Below, piece by piece: positions 7,468-14,397 of a DNA stretch of 28,964 nucleotides. The stretch lies in contig JAFYET010000318.1 of the NCBI GenBank assembly GCA_017544125.1, positions 1-28,964 on the forward strand, written 5' to 3'. Under the pieces are notes generated by a model. The model had not been told where the DNA came from. It saw only the letters and a list, made by a program, of their open reading frames with translations, and ran no database searches. The translations under genes and the position numbers were made by a program. The number at the start of each line of letters is the position of its first letter. Positions within the stretch are counted from its first letter, which is position 1. This stretch comes from Ruminococcus sp. (lineage in GTDB: Bacteria > Bacillota > Clostridia > Oscillospirales > Ruminococcaceae).

Positions 7468-10233
7468 TTATTCAAAGCTCGTTATTCGCTTGAATTTTAT
7501 ACTTATAAGGTCAAGCCCGCCGAGACCGAAATGCAGGCGCATAACGGTAAAGCGTGAGAACATGGGCAGCTTGCTTATGGTGTTGCTTACAGGCTTGCCG
7601 CCTGTGCCGTTCCATGTAAACGCACCGAAGGGCGTGCCAAGGCTGAATACCGTAACTGGCATCTGCGCAAGCTCGCTCTGCTGTGAGCTGGCTGTCAGCG
7701 TAACGTCATAGAAGCCCGGCTGCGGTAGGTCAAGGGTGAAGCTGAAGTCCTTGCCACGTGCGGTCTTGACACTGCTCAGGTCAATACTCAGCTCGTCTTC
7801 AAGGGTGACTACGCCGCCGTTGTCGCCGCTGTCATCATCAAGCTCGGGTCTGCCGACTATCTCTACCTTCTCGTCCTCGCCAAGCAGGCGCTTCATGGCG
7901 TGCGTGCCAAGCAGGAAGCCGAGTATATTCTTAGCGCAGCGCACAAGCTCTGCACGGGTGAGTGAGCCGTCAGCAAGGGCAGCGGATACGTTGTCATTTC
8001 CCTTGCTGCCGTCGGGGCAGACCATGTATACATCGTTTTGTGCCGAGACCATTGCTGCCAGGTCGCTCTTGTCGGGTTCACTGCCACGGCGGTTGATGTT
8101 TGCCCACCAGTCGGTCATGACAAAGCCCTCATACCCCCACTGGTCACGGAGTATCACGGTGTTGAGGTCATAGCTGCCCGCTGTCCATAAGCCGTTTACC
8201 TTGCCGTAGGTGGTCATTACCGAGCGGCAGCCGCCCTGCTTTATAGCCGTGTAAAAGCCCTTCAGATATATCTCACGCAGCGCCCTTTCGGAAACTACCG
8301 TGTCAAGGGTGTGCCTGCCTGTTTCCTGATTGTTGCCGCACAAGTGCTTTATAGTTCCCTCAACGCCCTCGCTGTGCAGACCCTTTAGCTCTGCTGCTGC
8401 CATAGCGCCTGTCAGGTACGGGTCTTCCGAGAAGTATTCAAAGTTTCTGCCGTTTAATGGGTGGCGGTGAATGTTCATACCGGGGCCCAGCAGGCAATCG
8501 ACCTTGTTTGCACGCATCTCTCTGCCCATGAGTGTGAAAAGCTCTGTGACAAGCTCTTTGTTGAAGGTGGCTGCAATGAGTGTGCCGATAGGCAGGCTGA
8601 ATGCCTTTGCCCCCGTGTCGAGCCTCATGCCCGACGGACCGTCGGAGCAGCAGCCGCAGGGTACGCCAAGAGAAGCAAGGCGCTGTGAAACGCCGCCGAA
8701 TGCAGCAGCTGTGCCGGGCGTTACCTTAGGCGAGCACATTCCCTCGCCTCGCACAAGGCAGTTAAGGTCATCATCGGTCAGCTGCGATATGAATTCATCA
8801 AGTGTGTGCTTGCCGTGCACCACATCACCGAGAAGTATTCCCTTGTCGCCGGTAAATGGTATGTCTTCGGGCAGGGCTTCAAGCCTGCGCCTCTCCTCAT
8901 CATACTCTGCAAGGGGTACAGGCTCGTATGCACGCTTTCCGCCCTTTCTCACCATTCGCTTAAATGGCTTGTAGGGGGCGAGCGCCTGTTCAAGCTGTTC
9001 TATCACAGCAGGCTTGTCGCCGAAGAAATAATCGGCATAAAAGTCATCAACAGCGATGAGCCCTGTGTTGTTCATCACGGCTGCACATATGAGCAGTCTC
9101 GGCTTTTCGGGCAGCACCCAGCAGTTTTTGTGCCCTGTAATGCCGCTGTCGTCATACACCGCAATGTCACGTATGTCCATATCTATCGTTATATCATCAG
9201 ACTCACCCGGCGCAAGGGTCTTTGTCTTTTCAAATCCGCACAGCACGTTTTCGGGAAGAGCTATGTATTCATCGGGCACTTCGCAGTATTTGCAAAACAG
9301 CATTACCACATTCTTGCCGGGGTAATTGCCGGTATTCTTCACTGTAAAGGTGTAGCTCATGCCGCTATCGGTCTTTTTTCTGCTCTCAAGGGTTGTTTCA
9401 AATTCAGTATACGAAAGCCCGTAGCCGAAGTGGTAGCGCACCCTGTCTTTGGCGAAGGTGTCAAAGTAACGGTAGCCGACGAATATATCTTCAACGTATG
9501 TGTTGCTTTCCTTGCCGCCGAAAACACCGTCTGAGGGGTAGTCATCAAGAGAATAGGCTATCGTGTCAGGCAGGCAGCCGCTGGGGGAGACCTCGCCTAA
9601 AAGCACCCTTGCAGCGCCCGTGCCGCCCGTCATGCCGCCGTGCCATATGTACATTACAGCCTCGGGGGTGAATTCGTCGATAAAGCTCATATCAATGATA
9701 TTGCCTGTGTTTAAAAGCACTATTACTGTATCAAAATGCCGCCTTACTATGGTTAGCATATCCCGCTCGCCCTCTGAGAGGCAGTATGAGCCGGGGGTGT
9801 CAGAGTTATCCATTTCCTCGCCCGCTGTGCGCCCTATGACCACAACGGCTTTGTCGGCGGTCTTTGCGGCAGCTGCCACAAGCTCATCGGTCAGCGGCAT
9901 CTCCTTTTGCGACCAGGGCTCGTTGCCCCAGCCCTCGCCGCTGTCGTAGGGGTTCTGCTCGACCCAGCTTTTGTAGGTGTCAAGCAGCTTTGTATTGAGT
10001 TTAGCACCTGCCTCGGTGAGCCCGTCTGCGATGTTTGTGACCTTGTCAACGTTGACCATGCCGCCCGAGCCTGTGCCGCTTTTATAATAATCAAGCTGCA
10101 CCCTGCCAAAGAGTGCAGTTTCGCTTTGCTTATCAAGCGGCAGAGCGCCGCCCTCGTTTCTTAAAAGCACAGCGCCCTCAGCGTTCACCTGTGCTGCCTT
10201 TTCAAGATATTCGTTCCAGTCAAGCCTTATCAT
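7468..10233 (-). CDS. GH3 family glycoside hydrolase with reversed domain order (beta-glucosidase-like)
   Basis: Predicted to release sugars from the non-reducing ends of beta-linked oligosaccharides. The ATG at 10233 has AAGGAG 7 nt upstream. The 921-aa product has no signal peptide, so it should act in the cytoplasm on imported oligosaccharides. The usual GH3 order is inverted. Residues 1 to about 260 are the (alpha/beta)6 sandwich normally found C-terminal, with GAVLLRNEGGALPL and the loop GRTAGEEMDNSD (134-145) that would hold the acid/base. A fibronectin-III-like segment comes next. The TIM-barrel domain lies at about 530-760 with GPGMNIHRHPLNGRNFEYFSED split over substrate-binding motifs, KHLCGNNQETGRH, and the nucleophile Asp708 in VMTDWW. 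A short beta-rich tail follows at about 800-921. This layout is known in some rumen beta-glucosidases (Ruminococcus albus, Butyrivibrio fibrisolvens). Exact sugar specificity cannot be read from the sequence. Confidence 0.9.
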   Translation of the reverse strand: MIRLDWNEYLEKAAQVNAEGAVLLRNEGGALPLDKQSETALFGRVQLDYYKSGTGSGGMVNVDKVTNIADGLTEAGAKLNTKLLDTYKSWVEQNPYDSGEGWGNEPWSQKEMPLTDELVAAAAKTADKAVVVIGRTAGEEMDNSDTPGSYCLSEGERDMLTIVRRHFDTVIVLLNTGNIIDMSFIDEFTPEAVMYIWHGGMTGGTGAARVLLGEVSPSGCLPDTIAYSLDDYPSDGVFGGKESNTYVEDIFVGYRYFDTFAKDRVRYHFGYGLSYTEFETTLESRKKTDSGMSYTFTVKNTGNYPGKNVVMLFCKYCEVPDEYIALPENVLCGFEKTKTLAPGESDDITIDMDIRDIAVYDDSGITGHKNCWVLPEKPRLLICAAVMNNTGLIAVDDFYADYFFGDKPAVIEQLEQALAPYKPFKRMVRKGGKRAYEPVPLAEYDEERRRLEALPEDIPFTGDKGILLGDVVHGKHTLDEFISQLTDDDLNCLVRGEGMCSPKVTPGTAAAFGGVSQRLASLGVPCGCCSDGPSGMRLDTGAKAFSLPIGTLIAATFNKELVTELFTLMGREMRANKVDCLLGPGMNIHRHPLNGRNFEYFSEDPYLTGAMAAAELKGLHSEGVEGTIKHLCGNNQETGRHTLDTVVSERALREIYLKGFYTAIKQGGCRSVMTTYGKVNGLWTAGSYDLNTVILRDQWGYEGFVMTDWWANINRRGSEPDKSDLAAMVSAQNDVYMVCPDGSKGNDNVSAALADGSLTRAELVRCAKNILGFLLGTHAMKRLLGEDEKVEIVGRPELDDDSGDNGGVVTLEDELSIDLSSVKTARGKDFSFTLDLPQPGFYDVTLTASSQQSELAQMPVTVFSLGTPFGAFTWNGTGGKPVSNTISKLPMFSRFTVMRLHFGLGGLDLISIKFKRITSFE

Positions 10234-10268
10234 GATACTGCTCCTTGTATATGGATTTTTGTCTTTAT

Positions 10269-10298
10269 ATTATACCATATTATATACGGCTTTTGCAA
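10269..10298 (-). promoter_or_regulatory. Extended -10 promoter for the GH3 gene
   Basis: On the minus strand the -35 is TTGCAA (10298-10293) and the -10 is TATAAT (10274-10269), preceded by TGG as an extended -10, with an 18-bp spacer. It lies 36 bp from the GH3 start codon. No catabolite-type operator was recognised. Confidence 0.6.
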
Positions 10299-10360
10299 TA
10301 CTATCTTTGAAATTAGCGGCACATTGGCAGATATGAAACGAGTTATTTGCATATTGCCCC

Positions 10361-10397
10361 TTTACTTTTGTTGACATTTAAGTTATAATAGTATAAG
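10361..10397 (+). promoter_or_regulatory. Promoter region of the second HD-GYP gene
   Basis: Two overlapping readings are possible. One is TTTACT (10361-10366) with TATAAT (10384-10389) at 17 bp. The other is TTGACA (10371-10376) with TATAAG (10392-10397) at 15 bp. The first has better spacing, the second a better -35. Confidence 0.5.
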
Positions 10398-10400
10398 AAA

Positions 10401-10427
10401 ACCCGCCATGGTGTATAGCAGGCGGGT
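10401..10427 (+). promoter_or_regulatory. 5'-UTR hairpin ahead of the HD-GYP gene
   Basis: ACCCGCC (10401-10407) pairs with GGCGGGT (10421-10427) around a 13-nt loop just downstream of the promoter. There is no T-tract, so it is not a terminator. It could protect the mRNA 5' end or be part of a regulatory fold. Confidence 0.45.
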
Positions 10428-10455
10428 GCAAAGATAATACATGGAGGAATATGAT

Positions 10456-12036
10456 TTGAAGGCAGGCAAAAGACCGTGCAAGCTCTCTTTACAGCTTATA
10501 ACCATGACCGTATTGCTGTTCATTGTCGGTACGGCAATAGGTGCAGTGCTGCTTTATACGGGCAGCAGGGACCTTTATCTTCAGGCAAAGGACGATATGA
10601 TATCCTGCGACCTTAAAGAGCTCAAAGAAGGCATAGAAAACATGGTGTGTGTTGACTGGCTGTTTGACTATTGCCGTGAGCACGACGGCTACGATGAGAA
10701 GATCACCGAGGAAGATGATATGCTCATCTCGGAAGTCAACAGCGAGTATAACATCTATGATTCTGACCCAAAGGAAAAATACAAGATATACAGCTCACTT
10801 GACAGCGAGCATCAGGCTGCCATTGCCAGACTCGAATATTTGCAGCTGAACAATTATCTTTGCTCGATGTTCCATACATCAGATTATGAAAAGCTCTACT
10901 GCATAGACATAGGCAGCAGCAACTGCGGCTTTGTGTACTGCGATGCGAAAAAGCTCGAGACCAATGAGGCGGAAGTATACAGAAAGCCGATAACCGGCAT
11001 GACATGGGATTACAGCGTATCCGATCACCCTGCCATAGAAAAGCTAAGAGCGGGCAACGGTGAGATGGAGTTTGAGATAGCAGCTATTGACAACAAGAAA
11101 GATGCCACAAGCTACATCGGTTATCTGCCCATAGGCAGCAAAAGTGCTGTGCTGTGCCTGAGCTACGACTGGGCACCCTTCCGCAGCCAGTTGCAAAGCA
11201 AGGTGCTGATACTTGTTTTGGTGCTTTTGGGGGCAATGCTGCTGACCTGCGTGCTCATTATGGCTTTCCTTAGAAAGATAGTCATAAGACCTTTGAACAC
11301 TGTTGAAAGTGCCATGCTCAGCTACATGGAGGAGAAGGACAGCGCAAAGGTAAAGGAAAAGCTCGCATCGGTAAAAACACGCAATGAGATACAAAGGCTA
11401 TCGCAGAACGTTGAGGGGCTCACTGCCGAGGTCGACAGCTATGTAAGCAGCTTGAAACAGCTTACAAGAGAGGTCATGGAAGCGCTTGCGCAGACCATAG
11501 ATGCCAAGGACACATACACAAACGGTCACTCGTTCCGTGTGGCGTTATATTCAAGAATGCTTGCCAAGGCGCTTGGTATGTCAAGGCAGGAGCAGGAAAA
11601 CATCTACGACATGGGGCTTCTGCACGACATAGGCAAGATAGGCATACCCAACACGATAATCAACAAGACGACAAAGCTGACCGATGAAGAATACGATGTT
11701 ATAAAGAAGCACCCGATATACGGCTATGAGATACTGTCTAAAATTGAGTCGATGCCCGAGCTTTCAATAGGTGCCAGGTATCATCACGAGAGGATAGACG
11801 GCAAGGGCTACCCCGACGGGCTCAAGGGCGACGAGATACCCTACATGGCGAGGATAATAGCAGTTGCCGACAGCTACGACACGATGACCTCGAACCGCAG
11901 CTACCGTAAATACCTGCCCCAGGACGTTGTACGCAGCGAGATAGAAAAGAACATCGGCACGCAGTTTGACGAAGCCCCCGCCAGAGCAATGCTCGACATA
12001 ATTGACACCGACAAGCATTATATGCTTCATGAATAA
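10456..12036 (+). CDS. Membrane HD-GYP c-di-GMP phosphodiesterase
   Basis: Predicted c-di-GMP phosphodiesterase with an extracytoplasmic sensor. The start is taken as TTG at 10456 because GGAGGA at 10443-10448 sits 7 nt before it. The in-frame ATG at 10441 has no ribosome binding site, and the GGAGGA would be inside its coding region. The product is about 526 aa. It has a first transmembrane helix at about residues 10-35 (LITMTVLLFIVGTAIGAVLL) and an extracytoplasmic segment of about 205 residues that I cannot assign to a family. A second helix lies at about 248-274, followed by a HAMP-like/coiled linker. The HD-GYP domain at about 338-520 has HSFRVALYSR, HDIGKIGIP and HHERIDGKGYP intact. It faces away from the GH3 gene across a shared intergenic region. 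No clear terminator follows; the next element is the promoter of a candidate small RNA. Confidence 0.92.
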   Translation: MKAGKRPCKLSLQLITMTVLLFIVGTAIGAVLLYTGSRDLYLQAKDDMISCDLKELKEGIENMVCVDWLFDYCREHDGYDEKITEEDDMLISEVNSEYNIYDSDPKEKYKIYSSLDSEHQAAIARLEYLQLNNYLCSMFHTSDYEKLYCIDIGSSNCGFVYCDAKKLETNEAEVYRKPITGMTWDYSVSDHPAIEKLRAGNGEMEFEIAAIDNKKDATSYIGYLPIGSKSAVLCLSYDWAPFRSQLQSKVLILVLVLLGAMLLTCVLIMAFLRKIVIRPLNTVESAMLSYMEEKDSAKVKEKLASVKTRNEIQRLSQNVEGLTAEVDSYVSSLKQLTREVMEALAQTIDAKDTYTNGHSFRVALYSRMLAKALGMSRQEQENIYDMGLLHDIGKIGIPNTIINKTTKLTDEEYDVIKKHPIYGYEILSKIESMPELSIGARYHHERIDGKGYPDGLKGDEIPYMARIIAVADSYDTMTSNRSYRKYLPQDVVRSEIEKNIGTQFDEAPARAMLDIIDTDKHYMLHE

Positions 12037-12062
12037 GTCTTTTTACAGGCGGTTTTATACAC

Positions 12063-12091
12063 TTGACAATTTATAACAAATATGGTATAGT
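12063..12091 (+). promoter_or_regulatory. Near-consensus promoter for an orphan RNA
   Basis: TTGACA (12063-12068), a 17-bp spacer and TATAGT (12086-12091) preceded by TGG, an extended -10. It is one of the best promoters in the window, yet no sense-strand gene follows for about 500 bp. Transcription should begin near 12097. Confidence 0.7.
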
Positions 12092-12096
12092 ATACA

Positions 12097-12197
12097 TGAC
12101 GGCTCCTATGAGTCGTTAAGACGTTTTTCTCGTCTTGCCTTAAAAGGCACCTACTGTTCGGGCAAGAGGGCAGTAGGTGCCGCTTTGGTTTTGGGGG
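12097..12197 (+). ncRNA. Candidate small structured RNA, class not recognised
   Basis: Behind the 12063-12091 promoter lie consecutive hairpins. TGACGGCTC pairs with GAGTCGTTA (12097-12118). AAGACG pairs with CGTCTT (12118-12136). GGCACCTACTG pairs perfectly over 11 bp with CAGTAGGTGCC (12146-12181), followed by a T-rich CTTTGGTTTT that would do as a terminator. The loop segment GGGCAAGA (12160-12167) is complementary to the upstream linker TCTTGCCT (12133-12140). This gives an 8-bp pseudoknot that competes with the second hairpin. A 7-codon ORF, MTAPMSR, starts at 12096 but has no RBS. Because no sense gene follows, an independent small RNA is more likely than a riboswitch. It did not match 6S, SRP, tmRNA, RNase P or a riboswitch I know. 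Confidence 0.55.
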
Positions 12198-12213
12198 CGG
12201 GTCGGTTTAGTGG

Positions 12214-12245
12214 ATAATGAAGAATGAATAGTGAATAGTGAATAA
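12214..12245. repeat. Short tandem repeat GAATAGT
   Basis: Imperfect direct repeats of GAATAGT/GAATAAT lie between the candidate RNA and the tRNA terminator. The style matches the short repeats at 7401-7420 and 23507-23539, although the unit differs. Confidence 0.5.
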
Positions 12246-12248
12246 AAC

Positions 12249-12284
12249 AAAAAGTCCTTTGATGGTTACATCAAAGGACTTTTT
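12249..12284 (-). terminator. Intrinsic terminator of tRNA-Leu
   Basis: AAAAAGTCCTTTGATG (12249-12264) is the perfect complement of CATCAAAGGACTTTTT (12269-12284) around GTTA. It starts at the encoded CCA end of the minus-strand tRNA and has T-tracts on both strands, so it could also stop plus-strand readthrough from the candidate RNA. Confidence 0.9.
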
Positions 12285-12369
12285 GGTGCAGGAGATGGGA
12301 CTTGAACCCACACAACCTTGCGATCACTGGCACCTGAAGCCAGCGCGTCTGCCATTCCGCCACTCCTGC
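12284..12369 (-). tRNA. tRNA-Leu (anticodon CAG)
   Basis: An 86-nt class II tRNA with the long variable arm expected of leucine tRNAs. The acceptor GCAGGAG pairs with CTCCTGC, followed by discriminator A and an encoded CCA. The anticodon stem is CTGGC/GCCAG with loop TTCAGGT, so the anticodon is CAG, reading CUG codons. The T arm contains GGTTCAAGTCC. A terminator follows at once. Confidence 0.95.
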
Positions 12370-12472
12370 AAATATAATACCCGATATTTTCACACGCCTC
12401 AGATATGGCGGGGTGGGTGCATAAACAACACTTATCCACGCTTTGTGCCGAGCTTTTTGACCCGACTATAAA

Positions 12473-12501
12473 ATTATATCATATTGCCGCCGACTTGTCA
12501 A
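12473..12501 (-). promoter_or_regulatory. Consensus promoter upstream of tRNA-Leu
   Basis: On the minus strand, TTGACA (12501-12496), a 17-bp spacer and TATAAT (12478-12473): a full consensus match. The predicted start is near 12466, giving a 5' leader of about 97 nt before the mature tRNA, which is long. No protein-coding ORF with an RBS was found in the leader. Confidence 0.75.
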
Positions 12502-12549
12502 GCCTTTTTTGCAGTTTTTATTGAAATAAGCGATCAATGCCGTTTGGGG

Positions 12550-12578
12550 TTGATTTTTGCTGTGTGAAGTGGTATAAT
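12550..12578 (+). promoter_or_regulatory. Extended -10 promoter for the membrane GGDEF gene
   Basis: TTGATT (12550-12555), a 17-bp spacer and TATAAT (12573-12578) preceded by TGG. The start codon of the GGDEF gene lies 41 bp beyond the -10. Confidence 0.65.
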
Positions 12579-12619
12579 TACATAAAGTCAAAAAAATAAC
12601 AGCCACTGGAGATGACAGA

Positions 12620-13783
12620 ATGGAAGAATCAGCTCTGTATATTTCATATATTATAACCGAAGTCTTCTGCATATTCTTTTCTATCGGCATTATCATAAAA
12701 TCCAACAAAAACGTGGGTACCGACCTGCAAATGCAGCATTTCAGAGGAATGGCGCTTTTTTTTATACTCTACCTTGTGAGCGACAGCCTCTGGGCATTGG
12801 GGCAGGGGGGCATAATACCTTTTAACAGCACACTCAATAAGATAACGAGCATCACAGGTCTTGTGGCGGTGTCGCTGCTGACACTGGGGTGGTGTATATT
12901 CGTTATTTACAGGATAGACCAGAACAACTCAAAGAATATGCGGGTGCTGATCATAATGCACCACGCCGTTGCGGCGGCTGACTGCCTGCTTACGGTGTCC
13001 TCGGCATTTACGGGCTTTATTTTCTATATTGATGATAATAACATCTACCGGCTGGGCAGCGGCTATGCCGTTCATCTGGTGTTTGTAATGGTACAGCTTT
13101 TCGGAAGCGGTATATATTCATTTATACACAGCTTTTCAAATAAGCAGATAAGGCTCAAAAAGGAATACCGCCTGCCGCTGCTGTTTATCATAATTCCCGC
13201 AGCTACGGCGATAGTGGAGGGTATGCTGCCGCTGACACCGATAGTCCCTCTCGGTATATTCCTGCCAATACTTCTGGCATTTTTGGAGATACAAAACAGC
13301 GAGATATACTCCGATGCCCTTACAGGGCTTAATAACCGCAGGCGTATGGAGATGTTCTTGCAGGATATGATACATAACGCCTCAAAGGAAAAGCCCTTCT
13401 TTATACATATCATAGATGTCAACGACTTCAAGCTGGTAAATGACAAATTCGGGCATATAGCAGGCGACAAGACGCTCAGGCTTGTGGCTGATGCACTTCA
13501 TAACGTATCTGACAGCCTGCACGGCTTCTGCGCAAGATACGGCGGCGATGAGTTCGTGCTGATAATCAGCGATGATGCGCAGGTGTGGGAGGCTATACAG
13601 AAAGAGGTCGACTCGATGCGTGAGCAGTGCGCCGACCTGATACCCAAAATATCAGTGTGTACCGGGTGCGCTGTGTGTACCTCAAACGCCATGACGGCAG
13701 CTGAGCTTATAGCACAGGCAGACGAGCAGCTCTATGAGCAGAAAGAGATATTCCACGGGAAAAAGGATAAATCAGGGGAATAA
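12620..13783 (+). CDS. Membrane diguanylate cyclase (multi-TM plus GGDEF)
   Basis: Predicted to make c-di-GMP from two GTP. The ATG at 12620 follows GGAG at 8-nt spacing. The 387-aa product starts with about six hydrophobic segments over residues 5-225, for example YIITEVFCIFFSIGIII, TGLVAVSLLTLGWCIFVIY and FLPILLAFLEI. These form an integral-membrane sensor that I cannot assign to a named family. The GGDEF domain at about residues 230-380 contains DALTGLNNRRRME, the NDFKLVNDKFGHIAGD metal and substrate motif, and an intact RYGGDEFVLI active site near residue 308. The product-inhibition I-site (RxxD five residues before GGDEF) is absent. The gene is transcribed alone and ends at a bidirectional terminator shared with the convergent purine operon. 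Confidence 0.92.
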   Translation: MEESALYISYIITEVFCIFFSIGIIIKSNKNVGTDLQMQHFRGMALFFILYLVSDSLWALGQGGIIPFNSTLNKITSITGLVAVSLLTLGWCIFVIYRIDQNNSKNMRVLIIMHHAVAAADCLLTVSSAFTGFIFYIDDNNIYRLGSGYAVHLVFVMVQLFGSGIYSFIHSFSNKQIRLKKEYRLPLLFIIIPAATAIVEGMLPLTPIVPLGIFLPILLAFLEIQNSEIYSDALTGLNNRRRMEMFLQDMIHNASKEKPFFIHIIDVNDFKLVNDKFGHIAGDKTLRLVADALHNVSDSLHGFCARYGGDEFVLIISDDAQVWEAIQKEVDSMREQCADLIPKISVCTGCAVCTSNAMTAAELIAQADEQLYEQKEIFHGKKDKSGE

Positions 13784-13794
13784 GTGAATAACAG

Positions 13795-13844
13795 ACAAAA
13801 CAACAGCAGCAGTATCCGTTTTGGTACCGCTGCTGTTGTTTTGT
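13795..13844. terminator. Bidirectional terminator between GGDEF gene and purine operon
   Basis: ACAAAACAACAGCAGC (13795-13810) and GCTGCTGTTGTTTTGT (13829-13844) form a perfect 16-bp stem around an 18-nt loop, A-rich on one side and T-rich on the other. It lies between convergent genes and reaches the stop codon of the apt-like gene. Confidence 0.85.
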
Positions 13845-14377
13845 TATTTCGGGAAAACCGGCAGCTCCTCAAGAAAGATTATATCATCTCTCTTTGCTGC
13901 ATCGCCCTCGGCTAAAACTGCGCCCTCGGCAGCTATACTGCCGCCTGCGGCTTCTACCAGCTTCTCAATGGCTATGAGCGATTCGCCGGTGCTTATAACA
14001 TCATCAAGTATCAGAACACGCTTGCCCTTTATGCGCTTGGCGTCCTCTTTTGAAAGGTAGAGCGTCTGCTCGGCGGCGGTGGTTATCGACTTGACATTTA
14101 CCGATATGGGGTCGGTCATATACAGCTTGACCGACTTTCTTGCTACTATGTAGTTTTTGCCCGACTGCCTTGCTGCCTCGTATGCAAGCGGTATGCCCTT
14201 TGACTCGGCGGTGACAATTATGTCAAACCCGGGGGCTTTCTTTAAAAGCTCCTCTGCGCACTTTACCGTCAGCTCAACGTCTGAGAACATCACAAAGGCT
14301 GCGATGTCAAGGCTTTCGTTCACGGGGCAAAGTGGCAGCTCTCTTGTAAGCCCCGCAACGTTTAGTGTGTATGTCAT
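13844..14377 (-). CDS. Purine (adenine/xanthine-type) phosphoribosyltransferase
   Basis: Predicted to join a purine base to PRPP to give the nucleoside monophosphate. The start is set at ATG 14377 (MTYTLNVAGL) because AGGAG lies 9 nt before it; the ATG at 14386 touches the same AGGAG and has no room for a ribosome. The 177-aa product has the type I PRTase core: a buried IIVTAESKGIPLAYEAA strand-loop for the base/PRPP site and the PRPP motif VLILDDVISTGESL at about residues 121-134. The length and the VTAESKGIPLA segment fit the apt/xpt branch rather than hpt. The base cannot be settled from sequence. It is the last gene of a four-gene operon with hpt and an NCS2 permease, which supports nucleobase salvage. 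It starts 20 bp after the acetolactate decarboxylase stop. Confidence 0.85.
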   Translation of the reverse strand: MTYTLNVAGLTRELPLCPVNESLDIAAFVMFSDVELTVKCAEELLKKAPGFDIIVTAESKGIPLAYEAARQSGKNYIVARKSVKLYMTDPISVNVKSITTAAEQTLYLSKEDAKRIKGKRVLILDDVISTGESLIAIEKLVEAAGGSIAAEGAVLAEGDAAKRDDIIFLEELPVFPK

Positions 14378-14397
14378 TTTAAACATCTCCTGAATAG

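Noticed and set aside
7303..7557. Plus-strand ORF of 84 codons across the repeat element
   Set aside because: It runs through the MITE-like repeat and into the GH3 end; translations of such repeats give recurrent spurious proteins.
8806..9534. Plus-strand ORF of 242 codons within GH3
   Set aside because: Antisense to an intact GH3 enzyme with catalytic motifs.
10408..10437. Nine-codon leader ORF before the HD-GYP gene
   Set aside because: No RBS; it falls in the loop of a hairpin and is probably chance.
12146..12190. T-box-like antiterminator (AGGGNGG...CCGC resemblance)
   Set aside because: The conserved T-box sequence does not match, there is no specifier loop, and no aminoacyl-tRNA or amino-acid gene follows.
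12238..12471. Plus-strand ORF of 77 codons
   Set aside because: It is the antisense of tRNA-Leu and its terminator; it has no RBS or recognisable protein.
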